Shown in pieces: positions 17,588 to 27,900 of a DNA stretch of 64,000 nucleotides. The stretch lies in contig JANMNE010000183.1 in the NCBI GenBank assembly GCA_031373785.1, forward strand, positions 1 to 64,000, in the 5' to 3' direction. Position numbers and translations under genes: made by a program. This DNA comes from JAENVT01 sp031373785. Its GTDB lineage: Bacteria > Actinomycetota > Acidimicrobiia > Acidimicrobiales > Ilumatobacteraceae. The notes under the pieces were generated by a model that saw nothing but the letters and a program-made list of their open reading frames with translations, was not told the origin of the DNA and ran no database searches. How positions within the stretch are numbered: position 1 is the stretch's first letter; each line of letters begins with the position of its first letter.

Positions 17588-18708
17588 CGATGAATTTGGA
17601 ACCCGGTACGAAAGGGCTGCACGCGTTGTACGGTCGCAGCCTGCTGACGACGCACGACTGGTCGACAGACGATCTGGATGCTCTTCTCGCTGTCGCGTCT
17701 CGGCTCGAGGCTCTCGATCGTGCCGGTACCCGCGTCGATGTGCTTCGCGGTCAACTCGCCTACGCGATGTTCTTCGACAACTCCACGCGGACGAAGTCGG
17801 CGTGGGCGGGGGCCGCGGCCCGACTCGGGATGCACCCGGTGATCGTCGACGGTTCCTCGACTCAGGTGTCGCACGGGGAGACGGCCGAGGAGACCGGCGC
17901 CATGCTCGGGATGAATGTTCACGCACTCGGTGTACGTCACGACCTCATCCTCGGCGAGGGCAATGCGTTCATGCGCGATGTGCAGCGGGGGATCGACGGC
18001 TACCTCGCAGCCACCGATGATTCGCGGGTCGTGCCGATCGTCAACCTGCAGTGCGACGTCGATCATCCGACCCAGTCGCTGGCCGATCTGCTGTGGTTGC
18101 GCGAGCACTTTGGCGGCTCCGTCGCCGGCAGGCGGATCACTGTGTCGTGGGCCTACTCGCCGAGCTATGCCAAGCCGCTGTCGGTGCCGCAAGGCGTCGT
18201 GTCGCTTCTGACCCGGTTCGGCGCACACGTCACGCTGGCCCACCCGCCCGGCTACGAGTTGCTCGCCGAACCAATGGCCTGGGCTGCCGAGGGCGCTGCC
18301 GAGTCGGGAGGCTCGTTGCGGGTCACCGATGACATGGACGACGCGTTCGCCGGCGCGCAGGCCGTGTACCCCAAGTCGTGGGGGCCGCAGGTGCTGATGC
18401 GCGAGCGCGTCGCGGCCAATCGTCAAGGTGACCGGGACGCCATGCACGACATCGAACAGCGAGCGTTGGCCCACAACGCCGAGTTTCGGTCGTGGATCTG
18501 CGACGAGCGGCGGATGGCACTTACCGACGACGCGCTCTATCTGCATTGCCTGCCGGCCGACATCGGTGCAGAGGTCAGCTCAGGTGTGATGGAACAGTTC
18601 CGCGTGGCTGTGGCCCGCGAGGCGAACAAGAAGGTGTACGTGGTCATGGCCCTGCTCGCCGCGGCAAAGGTCCCCGATCTCAGCGCGGTACTCAACGGAG
18701 GTGTTTGA
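17584..18708 (+). CDS. ygeW: YgeW-like carbamoyltransferase
   Basis: 374 residues, overlapping the upstream gene by 4 bases. The aspartate/ornithine carbamoyltransferase fold is shown by the carbamoyl-phosphate loop FFDNSTRTKSAW, the DHPTQSLADLLWL motif and LHCLPAD near the C-terminus. Compared with ornithine carbamoyltransferase it is longer and has the DGSSTQVSHGETAEETGAML segment typical of YgeW. YgeW family members co-occur with YgeY, carbamate kinase and molybdenum hydroxylases in purine catabolism clusters; the expected role is carbamoyl transfer to phosphate from a ureido compound. Substrate is inferred, not shown. Confidence 0.8.
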   Translation: MTMNLEPGTKGLHALYGRSLLTTHDWSTDDLDALLAVASRLEALDRAGTRVDVLRGQLAYAMFFDNSTRTKSAWAGAAARLGMHPVIVDGSSTQVSHGETAEETGAMLGMNVHALGVRHDLILGEGNAFMRDVQRGIDGYLAATDDSRVVPIVNLQCDVDHPTQSLADLLWLREHFGGSVAGRRITVSWAYSPSYAKPLSVPQGVVSLLTRFGAHVTLAHPPGYELLAEPMAWAAEGAAESGGSLRVTDDMDDAFAGAQAVYPKSWGPQVLMRERVAANRQGDRDAMHDIEQRALAHNAEFRSWICDERRMALTDDALYLHCLPADIGAEVSSGVMEQFRVAVAREANKKVYVVMALLAAAKVPDLSAVLNGGV

Positions 18709-18709
18709 A

Positions 18710-20296
18710 ATGCCCAAAGTCTCAGAACAACTGGACCTGTCGAAACTCGATCAGAGGGTCGCCGAGCTGGCAGAGCGGTATCGCCCGCTCGCTGTCGCAA
18801 TTCTGCGCGAGGCCATCCGCATACCGGCCGACGACGTCGACCGGGCAGCGGATGACGGCGGCGACCCGCGCTCGGGCCTCTCGAACCACGAGAGTCGCCG
18901 GCTGCATTTCCTCCGCGACACGATCGTCGATATCGACGCAGTTCGCCACGCCGACGACGTCGGGTTCGACGAGTACGGCAACCTCGTCTGGGTCGTGCGC
19001 GATCCATTCGATGGCGTTCCACCGGAACACCAGAAGATCATCTACTTCGACGGTCACACCGACACCGTGCAGGCTCTGCGGACCCAATGGCACGACAAGC
19101 TGGGCCACGCTGTCGACCCCTACGACGGGTTGATCGATGCCGCTGCGCTCACTCCATCAGCGCTGCGCGAACAACTCGGCTACGTCCCGCCCGACGACGA
19201 GTGGGAGCACCTCGTGTTCGGTCGCGGTTCGGCCGATCAGCTGGCCGGTGTCGTCGCCCAGATCGTCTCCACCAAGATCCTGCTGGAGCTGGTGGATGAG
19301 GGCGCGTTGCACGGGGTGATCGTGCGGTCCTATGGCACGGCCGCCGAAGAGGACAACGACGGGGGTGGCCCGCGCCACGTCGTCGCCAAGATCTGGCCCG
19401 GAGCTGGTGCCGACATGATCCCCGACGTCGTGATCTTGACCGAGGGCACCGGTGACGCGATCAAGGGAGCGCTCGGCATCTACCGCGGCCAACGCGGACG
19501 GATGCAGATCGAAGTCACGGTCGTCGGACGCTCGTGCCACGGCTCGATGCCCTTCGAAGGCCTCAACCCGCTCGAACACGGCGGTGCCATCCTTGCCGAA
19601 GCAGCCCAACGACACGCGGCCGGAGAGGGCTTCGTCGACCATCCGTTCCTCGGTCGAGGCACCCGAACGGCGTCGTGGTCGACGCTCGACACCCCCAGCG
19701 ACTGCGCGGTTCCGGACCGCTTCACGTTCCGGTTCGATCGACGCCTCACACTGGGAGAGATGCCCGAACAATCGCTGGCCGACATCGAATCGCTCGACGC
19801 AGTGGCGGCCGCACGCGCTGCCGGCTTGACCGTCACCATCGACGTGCCCCGCTACACCCAGCCGACGTGGCGCGACTACCCCGTCGACAACGCCCAGATC
19901 TACCCGGGCTGGGTCACGCCCGCTGAGCATCCATCGATACGGGCAGCCGTTGACGCCTACCGTCGCGTCGTCACTCCCCATGTCGTCGAACCCGTCGGCG
20001 GGGCAACGGCCGGCGCATTGCGTGCCGAACCCCGGGTCGACAAATGGATCTTCTCGACTGACGGCGTCGGCTTCCCGATCCCCGTTGACGACGCCACCAT
20101 CGTTGTTGGCCCCGACAAGGGCTGGGTTGTATCCGGGCCTGTCAAGCACCCGGCGATGTTCGGCATCGGCGCCGGCATCGAGCAGAACACCCATCGCATC
20201 GGCGAGTGCGTCGACGCCCGCGAGTTGCAGCACGCCATTGCCGTGCTCGCCCGATTTCCTCGTTCGTTCGTGGACCTCACCACCGCTGGTTCGTGA
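18710..20296 (+). CDS. ygeY: YgeY-like M20 metallohydrolase
   Basis: 528 residues. ATG 18710 follows GGAGG (18697-18701) and sits 1 base after the upstream stop, better than GTG 18701. M20 features: the metal ligand motif FDGHTDTV (about residue 108), the catalytic YGTAAEED pair and ILTEGTG. The YgeY family (named by TIGRFAM as a selenium-metabolism-linked hydrolase) is predicted to hydrolyse an amide or ureido bond. It is longer than the E. coli protein (about 403 residues), with an extended N-terminal half. Stop and next start share one base (TGATG). Confidence 0.8.
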   Translation: MPKVSEQLDLSKLDQRVAELAERYRPLAVAILREAIRIPADDVDRAADDGGDPRSGLSNHESRRLHFLRDTIVDIDAVRHADDVGFDEYGNLVWVVRDPFDGVPPEHQKIIYFDGHTDTVQALRTQWHDKLGHAVDPYDGLIDAAALTPSALREQLGYVPPDDEWEHLVFGRGSADQLAGVVAQIVSTKILLELVDEGALHGVIVRSYGTAAEEDNDGGGPRHVVAKIWPGAGADMIPDVVILTEGTGDAIKGALGIYRGQRGRMQIEVTVVGRSCHGSMPFEGLNPLEHGGAILAEAAQRHAAGEGFVDHPFLGRGTRTASWSTLDTPSDCAVPDRFTFRFDRRLTLGEMPEQSLADIESLDAVAAARAAGLTVTIDVPRYTQPTWRDYPVDNAQIYPGWVTPAEHPSIRAAVDAYRRVVTPHVVEPVGGATAGALRAEPRVDKWIFSTDGVGFPIPVDDATIVVGPDKGWVVSGPVKHPAMFGIGAGIEQNTHRIGECVDARELQHAIAVLARFPRSFVDLTTAGS

Positions 20297-21234
20297 TGCG
20301 AGTCGTCGTTGCACTGGGTGGCAATGCCTTGCTCAGGCGCGGCCAAAAGCCCGACAACGATGTGCAGGAGGCCAATGTTGCGGTGTCGGTCAGGGCGCTT
20401 GCCCCGCTCGCTCACGACCACGAGTTGGTGGTCACCCACGGCAACGGTCCGCAGGTCGGTGTGCTGGCCCTGGAGAGTGCGTTGGATCCCAACTTGACGA
20501 GGTCGTACCCGTTCGATGTGCTCGGAGCGCAGACCCAGGGGATGATTGGATACTGGTTGTTGCAGGCGCTGCAGAACGAACTCCCCGGCCGCCAGATCGC
20601 GGCGATCATCAACCAAACGCTGGTTTCGGCCGCTGATCCCGCCTTTGCCGATCCGACGAAGTTCATCGGTGAGATCTACGACGAGGCCCGGGCGCGGGTC
20701 CTCGCAAGCGAGCGCGGCTGGACGGTCAAACCCGACGGTCCGCATTGGCGACGGGTCGTCGCCTCGCCCGAGCCGCAACGGGTGGTCGAGACCCGCTTGA
20801 TCCGCTTGATGCTCGCCAATGGGGCGGTCGTCGTCTGTGCCGGCGGCGGCGGGGTGCCGGTGGTGCGCAACAAGCTTGGTCGTCTCGAGGGCGTCGAGGC
20901 CGTCGTCGACAAGGACCGCACCGCTCTCGTCCTTGCCGAGGCGCTCGACGCCGATGCCCTGCTGATCCTCACCGATGTGGCCAATGTGTTTCGCAACTTC
21001 GGGACGCCGCAGCAGGAGGCGATCACCCGCTCGACGCCCGACGCCATGCGCGATGACGAGTTTCCCGCCGGATCCATGGGGCCCAAGGTCGAGGCCGCCT
21101 GTCGGTTCGTCGAGGTCACCGGTGGAGTGGCCGGCATCGGCCGCCTCGAAGATGCCGTCGCCATCTTGGCGGGCACCGCCGGAACCATCCTCACGCCCAC
21201 CGGTGAGTACGAACCGCCGGGTGTTTCGAATTGA
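20296..21234 (+). CDS. arcC: Carbamate kinase
   Basis: 312 residues from ATG 20296. Typical motifs: VVVALGGNALL at the N-terminus, VVTHGNGPQVG, VVCAGGGGVPVV, VVDKDRTALVLAEAL and the terminal FPAGSMGPKVEAAC. It converts carbamoyl phosphate and ADP to carbamate and ATP in the cytosol. As last gene of the importer-YgeW-YgeY operon it would harvest ATP from the carbamoyl phosphate made by the YgeW-like enzyme. Downstream DNA is pseudogene debris. Confidence 0.92.
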   Translation: MRVVVALGGNALLRRGQKPDNDVQEANVAVSVRALAPLAHDHELVVTHGNGPQVGVLALESALDPNLTRSYPFDVLGAQTQGMIGYWLLQALQNELPGRQIAAIINQTLVSAADPAFADPTKFIGEIYDEARARVLASERGWTVKPDGPHWRRVVASPEPQRVVETRLIRLMLANGAVVVCAGGGGVPVVRNKLGRLEGVEAVVDKDRTALVLAEALDADALLILTDVANVFRNFGTPQQEAITRSTPDAMRDDEFPAGSMGPKVEAACRFVEVTGGVAGIGRLEDAVAILAGTAGTILTPTGEYEPPGVSN

Positions 21235-21239
21235 TGACC

Positions 21240-21578
21240 CTTCGATCTTGGTGCGGGTGTAGTCGAGTGCTGCGGCCAGACCGCCTTTTCGACCATGGCC
21301 GGACATGCCGTATCCGCCGAAGGGGGGCGATCGGGGAGACCGCGCGATAGGTGTTGACCCACACGACCCCTGCCGTGATGCGCTTGATCATGCGGTGAGC
21401 ACGCGTGAGGTTCTGAGCGAAGACACCTGCGGCGAGTGCGAACGGGGTGCCGTTGGCGAGTTCGAGCTCCTCGGTGTCGAACGACTCCACAGTGAGCGCC
21501 GGTCCCAACAGTTCGGTGGTGGTGGCCGGTGCCGCGACGTGGTCGCAATCGAGGATCGTCGGTGGGAAGTACAAGCCG
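21240..21578 (-). pseudogene. Aldehyde dehydrogenase C-terminal fragment, truncated and frameshifted
   Basis: Minus strand reads LYFPPTILDCDHVA, LGPALTVESFDTEE, LANGTPFALAAGVFAQNLTR and VVWVNTYRAVSPIAP, all classical aldehyde dehydrogenase (betaine-aldehyde-type) C-terminal sequence. After SPIAP one extra C in a C-run (about 21325-21330) shifts the frame; the proper continuation FGGYGMSGHGRKGGL...LDYTRTK is in the next frame. The catalytic Cys domain is missing upstream, where the sequence changes abruptly to an FCD fragment on the other strand at about 21580. No stop is found at the expected end. Non-functional. Confidence 0.8.
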
Positions 21579-21579
21579 G

Positions 21580-21804
21580 GACGGTCCGCTGCTCGACCGA
21601 CTCAACAGTCGTATGTCACGGCTGCGGGTGATGACGCCGGGCACTGCGAATCGAACCGTGTCCGGTCCCGCTCGACTGCGCGAGATCTTCAACTCGATCG
21701 AGTGCCACGACCCCGAGGGCGCCGCAGCCGCCTGTCGTCAGCACATCGCCGAGGCGGCGAGAATCGCCGAGAAGATCCTGACGAGCGATCCGGCAACGGT
21801 GTAA
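21580..21804 (+). pseudogene. GntR/FadR-type regulator, FCD-domain C-terminal fragment
   Basis: From about 21580 the plus strand reads DGPLLDRLNSRMSRLRVMTP...GPARLREIFNSIECHDPEGAA...CRQHIAEAARIAEKIL, the final helices of an FCD ligand-binding domain. No start or DNA-binding domain precedes it; the join to the aldehyde dehydrogenase fragment is abrupt. The stop TAA at 21802-21804 lies inside the GTGTAAC palindrome of repeat copy D, so the 3' end was also altered by the repeat. Confidence 0.7.
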
Positions 21805-21874
21805 CTACGTTTCTTGCGTTGGGGCTTGGCCATGGCATGGAAGGGGTCAGGGGTTCAATTCCCCTCAGCTCCAC
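21799..21874 (+). repeat. tRNA-Ala(GGC)-derived repeat, copy D
   Basis: GTGTAACTACGT (21799-21810), GCGTTGGGGCTTGG, then tRNA 3' half from CCATGGCATGG to CAGCTCCAC (ends 21874). Same left flank as copies B and C, with the palindrome slightly decayed; the AAACCCTT hairpin of B and C is missing. Confidence 0.7.
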
Positions 21875-21926
21875 GTATGACCTGGTCAAAATCAATATCG
21901 ACGCTCGAACGTACCAGTGAAATCAG

Positions 21927-21947
21927 TCCCGTCGTTCTGAGACGGGA
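21927..21947 (-). terminator. Stem-loop downstream of the Ig-like giant gene
   Basis: TCCCGTC (21927-21933) pairs with GACGGGA (21941-21947) across 7 bases, 37 bases beyond the stop of the minus-strand gene. Confidence 0.5.
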
Positions 21948-21983
21948 TCGCACCGACCTAGGGCCCGAGCCAAGATCGTGAGG

Positions 21984-24900
21984 TCAGCGGAGCCCGATAT
22001 TGACGTAGTAGGTAGATCCGTCGTCGAGTCGGACGCCGATGCGCCAGTAGAAGCCAGCGGCAGACTTGTCGGTGCCCCAGTTGTAGATGTACTGAGTGGT
22101 CCCGTCCGCTCGGTACGTGTCTCCACCCGTCGATGCCACGCTGTACAGCGTCTCGTCGACGGCGGCGGACGTTGCCGCTCCCTTGCTTGGGGTCAGCCAC
22201 TGTGGAGCTGTGACGGTCTGGACCACGGTTCCGTCGGCTCGGCGCAGCTGGAACTTCACCGGCACGGTGCTTCCTGCCTTGAAGATGCTTGTGCTCGTGC
22301 CGATCTGGTGGGCGGTGTCGTTGATGGGTTGTAGGAACCCGTCGAACCGGTAACCGATCCGGAAGTTGACCGTGCTCGTCGTGGTATTGCCGGCCCGGTC
22401 GGTCACCGTTGCGCTGTAGCTGAACTGGCCGACTGCATTGGCATTGCCTCCGGTGAGAGTGCCGGCGCAGGGTTGCGCCACGCCAGACAGCGCGTCTGAC
22501 GCTGTGCAGGAAGGTGTGGGCGCTGTGCCCAGCGTGTAGGTCGCTCCATTCGTGACGCCCTGGAACGTGATGCTCGGCGCCGTGTGGTCGAGGTTCAGGC
22601 CCGTCACCGTGGTCGACGTGTGGTTACCCGCGTTGTCGGTCGCGGTGCCGCTGACGGATTGGTTTGCGCCATCGCCGCTCAGCCTTACGTCTACCGGGCA
22701 TGACGCGATGCCCGACAAGCCCGATTGGTCCGCGCACGTGAAGTGCACCGTGATCGGTCCTCGGTACCAGCCGTTGCCGTTCGGCACAGTGGTCGCCGCG
22801 CCGGTGATCGTGGGTGGCGTGGTGTCAACCAGGACCAGCACTGTCTTCGCCGTTTCGGGGTTGCCGGCGTTGTCGGTGCTCCAGTAGGCGACGGTGTGGC
22901 TGCCTTGGCCGATGGTGACCGATGAGCCGCTGCCTGTGGTACCACCGTCGATCTTGAAGTTCGTGTGATGCGGGCCGGACAGGTTGTCGGTGACACTGAA
23001 GTGCACGGTCACCGCGGAGTTGTGCCAACCGCTGGACACGTCGTTTGTGGTCACGGGGGCGTTCCGGTCGACGTGGATGTTGCCGACAGTTGCGCTGGCC
23101 GCGTTCCCAGCGAGGTCGTGGACCGTGGCGGTCGCCGACAGTGCGGCACCCTCACCCGCGATGGTGGTGTCGGTTGGGCACGGTCCATCGATTCCGGACA
23201 GGTCGTCGCCGCATGTCCAATGGATGACGACGTCACCGGAGTACCAACCTTCGCCGTTCGGCGACGTGGTCGCTGCGCCGGAGATCGTGGGAACACCCGT
23301 GTCGACGTTGAGACCCGACACTGTCGAGCTCGAGGTGTTGCCAGCGGCGTCTGTCGCGTGCCCATCGACCTGCTGCCCAGCGCCGTCGGTGACCGTAACC
23401 GGAGCCGTCGAGCAAGCTGCAACACCGGACAGTGCATCGGTGCAGGAGAAGGCGATTCCGATTGGGGCGTGGTACCAGTCGTTGCCATTCGGCGCGGCGC
23501 GTCCGGGTGCCTCGCTGATAGTCGGCGCAGTACGGTCGATGTTCAGGATTGCCGTGTCGATTGCAGAGTTACCTGCATTGTCCTCAGCAGTGCCATGGAG
23601 CTCGAGGTTCTGACCTTCACCCACCGCAGTTTGCGGCGATGTACAAGCGGCAAGACCGGCTCCGCCGGCGTCGGCGCAGGAGAAGGTCACGGTGACGTCA
23701 CCGTTGTTCCAGCCGTTGGCGTTGGCCGCAGGAGACTGCGTGTGGCTGATGGTCGGCGCTGTCTCGTCGATCCGGACGGAGATGATTTGGTGAGGCTCCT
23801 CGTTGCCCGCTGCATCGATACTCCAATAGGCCAGAGTGTGGTCACCTTGGGTATTGATCTCGACCGATGTTCCGTCCTGCGCGGCGGCACTGTCGAGCGA
23901 GTACTGCGTGGCGGCCACGCCTGCCAGGCCGTCGGACGAATCGAGTGAGACAGTGACGGCGTGGTTGACCCAGCCGCCCGGCGCCGAGGCGGTGGTCACT
24001 GGTGCTGTGCGGTCGATCCGCACGGCCGGGGCGCTGTTCGCACCGGTCGTGTTGCCGGCTGCGTCGGTGACCGATGCTGCTGCGACAAAGTTCTGGCCTT
24101 CACCGGAGATTGTGCTATCGGCTGGACACGTGGTGCCCGATAGATCATCCGCGCACGTCCAGTGGACGTCGACGTCGGAGTTGTACCAACCGTTGCCGTT
24201 CGGCAGAGTGATCGGCGTTCCGCTGAGCGACGGCGCTGTCATGTCGACGTTGACGCCGCTGACACCGGCGGTGGCGGCATTGCCGGCCACGTCGTGTCCA
24301 GTTGCGGAGGCGGATTGTGCAGCGCCCTCACCGAGCGTCTGTGGTGCCGGGCAATCGGCGATGCCGGAGAGGTCGTCGGTGCATTGGAAGTTGACGTTCA
24401 GCGAGGCGTTGTACCAGCCGTTTCCGTTGGCAGCCCGATCCGCGCTTGCGGTCACGGTTGGCGGTGTCTTGTCGAGCTTCACGGTGACGTCGTCGCTGGC
24501 TTGGTTGCCCGCATTGTCGACTGCCGTCCCGGTCAGCAACGTGCCGGCTGTTTCAGCGACGATGGGGCTCGGTGCGGTACACGATGCGATGCCGGAGAGT
24601 GAATCGGCGCAGACGAACCCAACTGTCACGTCGCTGTTGTTCCATCCAGCCCCGTTCGGTGCAGGTGTTTGGATGTGGCCGATCGTCGGTGTCGTCTTGT
24701 CGACACGCACGACCACGGTCTGAGCAATCTCCACGTTGGACGCAACGTCGACGCTCCAGAACCGTACGTTGTGTACGCCCTCGCCGATGATGACGTCGGC
24801 GTCGGCGACCGGTAACTCGCCGTCCACCTCGATGTAGCTGTGGACGACACCGGAGAGATTGTCACCAGCAACAACGTGCACGGTGACATCCGTGAGGCTC

Positions 24901-27900
24901 CATCCTGACGGAGCGGACCATGACGAGATCGGGGCGGTGCGGTCGATGTGGATGCCGCCGACAGTGGCAGATCCAACGTTGTCGGCATTGTCGACAGCTT
25001 GGCCCGAGGCGCTGAGTGAGGACCCCTCGCCAATGATCGTGCTGTCGCTGGGGCACGAGGCCAATCCTGAAAGCGTGTCGCTGCACACCCAGTTGACCAC
25101 GACGTCCGTGTTGTACCAACCGGCGTTTGGCGCCGGCACGTTGCCATGGATGGACGGCGCAGTCAGATCGATGTCGAGGTCGCTCGCGGTCGTGGACACG
25201 CTGTTGTCGGCGTTGTCGACCGCAGTGCCAGTGACCGCCTGGTTCTCACCTTCGGCGAGTATCGCTGTATCGGTGCAGCTGCTGATACCGGACAATCCGT
25301 CTGCGCACGTGAACGACACGCTCACCTGGTTGTGGTGCCAACCGGCGAGGTTGGGGATCTCGCTGATCGAAGAGGAGATGGTCGGAGGTGTCTTGTCGAG
25401 GTTGACCGTGTGCGTAGTCGACGCCGTGTTGCCTGCGTTGTCCTCGGCGTTGCCAGCGATCTGCTGGCCGAGCCCGTCGGTCGTGACTGATTGCGGCTGC
25501 GTGCATGACTTGATCCCCGAGAGTCCAACCTGATCGGCGCAGGTGAACGTCACCGTGACGTCGGAGTTGTTCCAACCACCACCGTTGGCATCCGGCAGTT
25601 GGCTGGCAGTGATGGTCGGGTTGCTCTGGTCGATCTCGATCGTGGCGGTGTGATGTGCTTCTTCGTTGCCAGCGTTGTCGACGCTCCAGTATTCGAGGGT
25701 GTGGACGCCTTCGGTGCTGATGATCACCGAGTTACCGTTCTGCGCTGCGGCGCCATCGAGGATGTAGGACGTGTGGTGCACGCCGGAGAGCGAATCGAGG
25801 GCGATGAGGTGCACGGTGGTCGACTGATTCGTCCACGACGTCGGCGCATCGGCAGAGGTGATCGGCGCGAAGCGGTCGATCGACACCGGCGGGCTCGTCG
25901 CGCTGGTGGCGTTGCCCGCGAGGTCGGCGACCGAGGTCCCAACCGTCAGGTTCTGTCCCTCGCCGGTGATCGTGGTGGATGATGGGCACGGTCCGTCGAT
26001 GCCCGACGGGCCGTCGGCGCACAACCATGCGATGGTGACGTTGCCGTTGTACCACCCGGCGGCGTTCGGCGCTGTGGTGGGTGCTCCGCTGAGATCGGGG
26101 AACGTCGTGTCGACGTTGATGTGCCCGACGCTCGCGGCAGCGGTGTTGCCCGCGTAGTCCGTAACACTTCCGGATGCGGTCTGATCGGTGCCCTGACCGA
26201 CTATCTGTGCGGGGGAGCACTGGGCGACTCCGGAGAGGCCGTTCTGGTCGAGGCATGTGAAGTCGACGGTGACTGGATTGTCGTACCAGCCATTCGCGTT
26301 CGGGGAGCCCTGCGCTGCGGCGGTGATGGTCGGCGCTGCTTTGTCGACGTTGACCGTGACGACGTCGCTCGCTGTGTTCCCGGCGACATCAGTGGCAGTG
26401 CCTGTCACCGTCTGTTCCGCTCCGTCGAAGGTCAGCTGTCTCGGGGGCGTGCAGCTCAGCAGTCCGGACAGGTTGACCTGGTCGGTGCACATGAAGGTGA
26501 TCGAAACAGGGGTGTTGTTCCATCCGGCCAGGTTGGGCGTCGGCACCTGAGTATGACTGATTCCCGGCGCACTTTCATCGATATCCACGGTGACCGTGTG
26601 GAGGGTTTCTGTGTTGCCCGCGTTGTCGACGCTCCAGAAGGTGATCACGTGCTTGCCTTCGGTGACCAGAACGCTGGTGCCTGCAGCCGGATCGGATCCG
26701 TCGAGTTGAAAGAAGGTGCCTTGGATGCCCGACGGGCCGTCATCGGTGGCGTTGAGATTGACGACGACGTCGGCGGTCTGCCAGCCGGCAGGCGCATCCG
26801 ACGTGGTGGTGGGCGCGCTCGCATCGATGTTCACCGCAGTGCTCGAGGCGACTGTGGTGTTGCCTGCTCTGTCGCTGACCGCCGCGCTGGCGAACAGACC
26901 GGTGCCATTCCCACTGATGACGGAGTTGACGGGGCAGGCACCACTGGCGAAGCCCGACAGGGCGTCGGTACAGGTCCAGTGGATCGTGACGGGGCCCCGA
27001 TAGAAGCCATTCTGGTCCGGCGACGTCGTCGGGCTGCCGATCAGCGTGGGCACGGTCTTGTCGATGTTGATGTTGTTCACGGTGGCGTTGGCAAGGTTGC
27101 CGGCGGCGTCCGCACTCGTGCCTTGGGCGGTCTGGTTCGAACCCTCGCCGAGCCCGATTGCACCCGGGCAGGTGTCAACGCCGGACAGGGTGTCGGTGCA
27201 CGTGAAGTTGATCGTGACATCGTTTGCGTACCAGCCAAGTGCGTTGGGGGCGCGATCCGGGGCAGCCGTGATCGAGGGAGCGGTCGTGTCGATGCTGACG
27301 GCCGCAGGGTCGTTGGCAACGTTGCCCGCATTGTCGGTCGCGGCTCCGATCCTGCTTTGATTCGCGCCTTGGGGGGAAACAGTCTGCGGCGCAGTGCACG
27401 AGGCGATGCCGGACAGGATGTCGTTGCAGGTGAACGTGATCGTGACCGCGGTGTTGTTCCATCCGTGTGCATTTGCCACCGGGGACTGGGTGTGAGAGAT
27501 CGTGGGTGACGTCTTGTCGATCTTGACGTGGACCGAGCGTGTGGTCTCGGTGTTGCCGGCCCGGTCCGTGCTCCAGTATTGGAGGACGTGGTCGCCGTCG
27601 GTGTTGAACAGTACCGAGGTGCCCGTCTGCGTTGCGCCACCGTCGACGCTGTACTGAGTGTTCGCGACACCCGACAACGCATCCGTCGCACTCAGCGTGA
27701 CAGTGAGGTTGGTGTTGTTCCATGCCGGCGGCGCCGAGGCCACAGTGACCGGCGCGGTGCGGTCGATGCGAACTGCGGACGATGTCGACGTGGTGGAGTT
27801 GCCTGCCTTGTCCGCGACTGTCGCCGTCGCGGTGAGGTTCGAGCCCTCGCCGGTGATGGTGCTGTTCCCGGGACATCCGCTGGGGACGAGACCGGACAGC

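Noticed and set aside
20206..20295. Upstream extension of carbamate kinase
   Set aside because: The 30 extra residues are a shadow of the M20 hydrolase end; MRVVVALGGNALL at 20296 is the conserved start.
22965..27509. Long plus-strand ORFs opposite the Ig-like giant gene
   Set aside because: They mirror the repeat period of the minus-strand gene, hence look repetitive, but have no independent start signals or protein-like composition.
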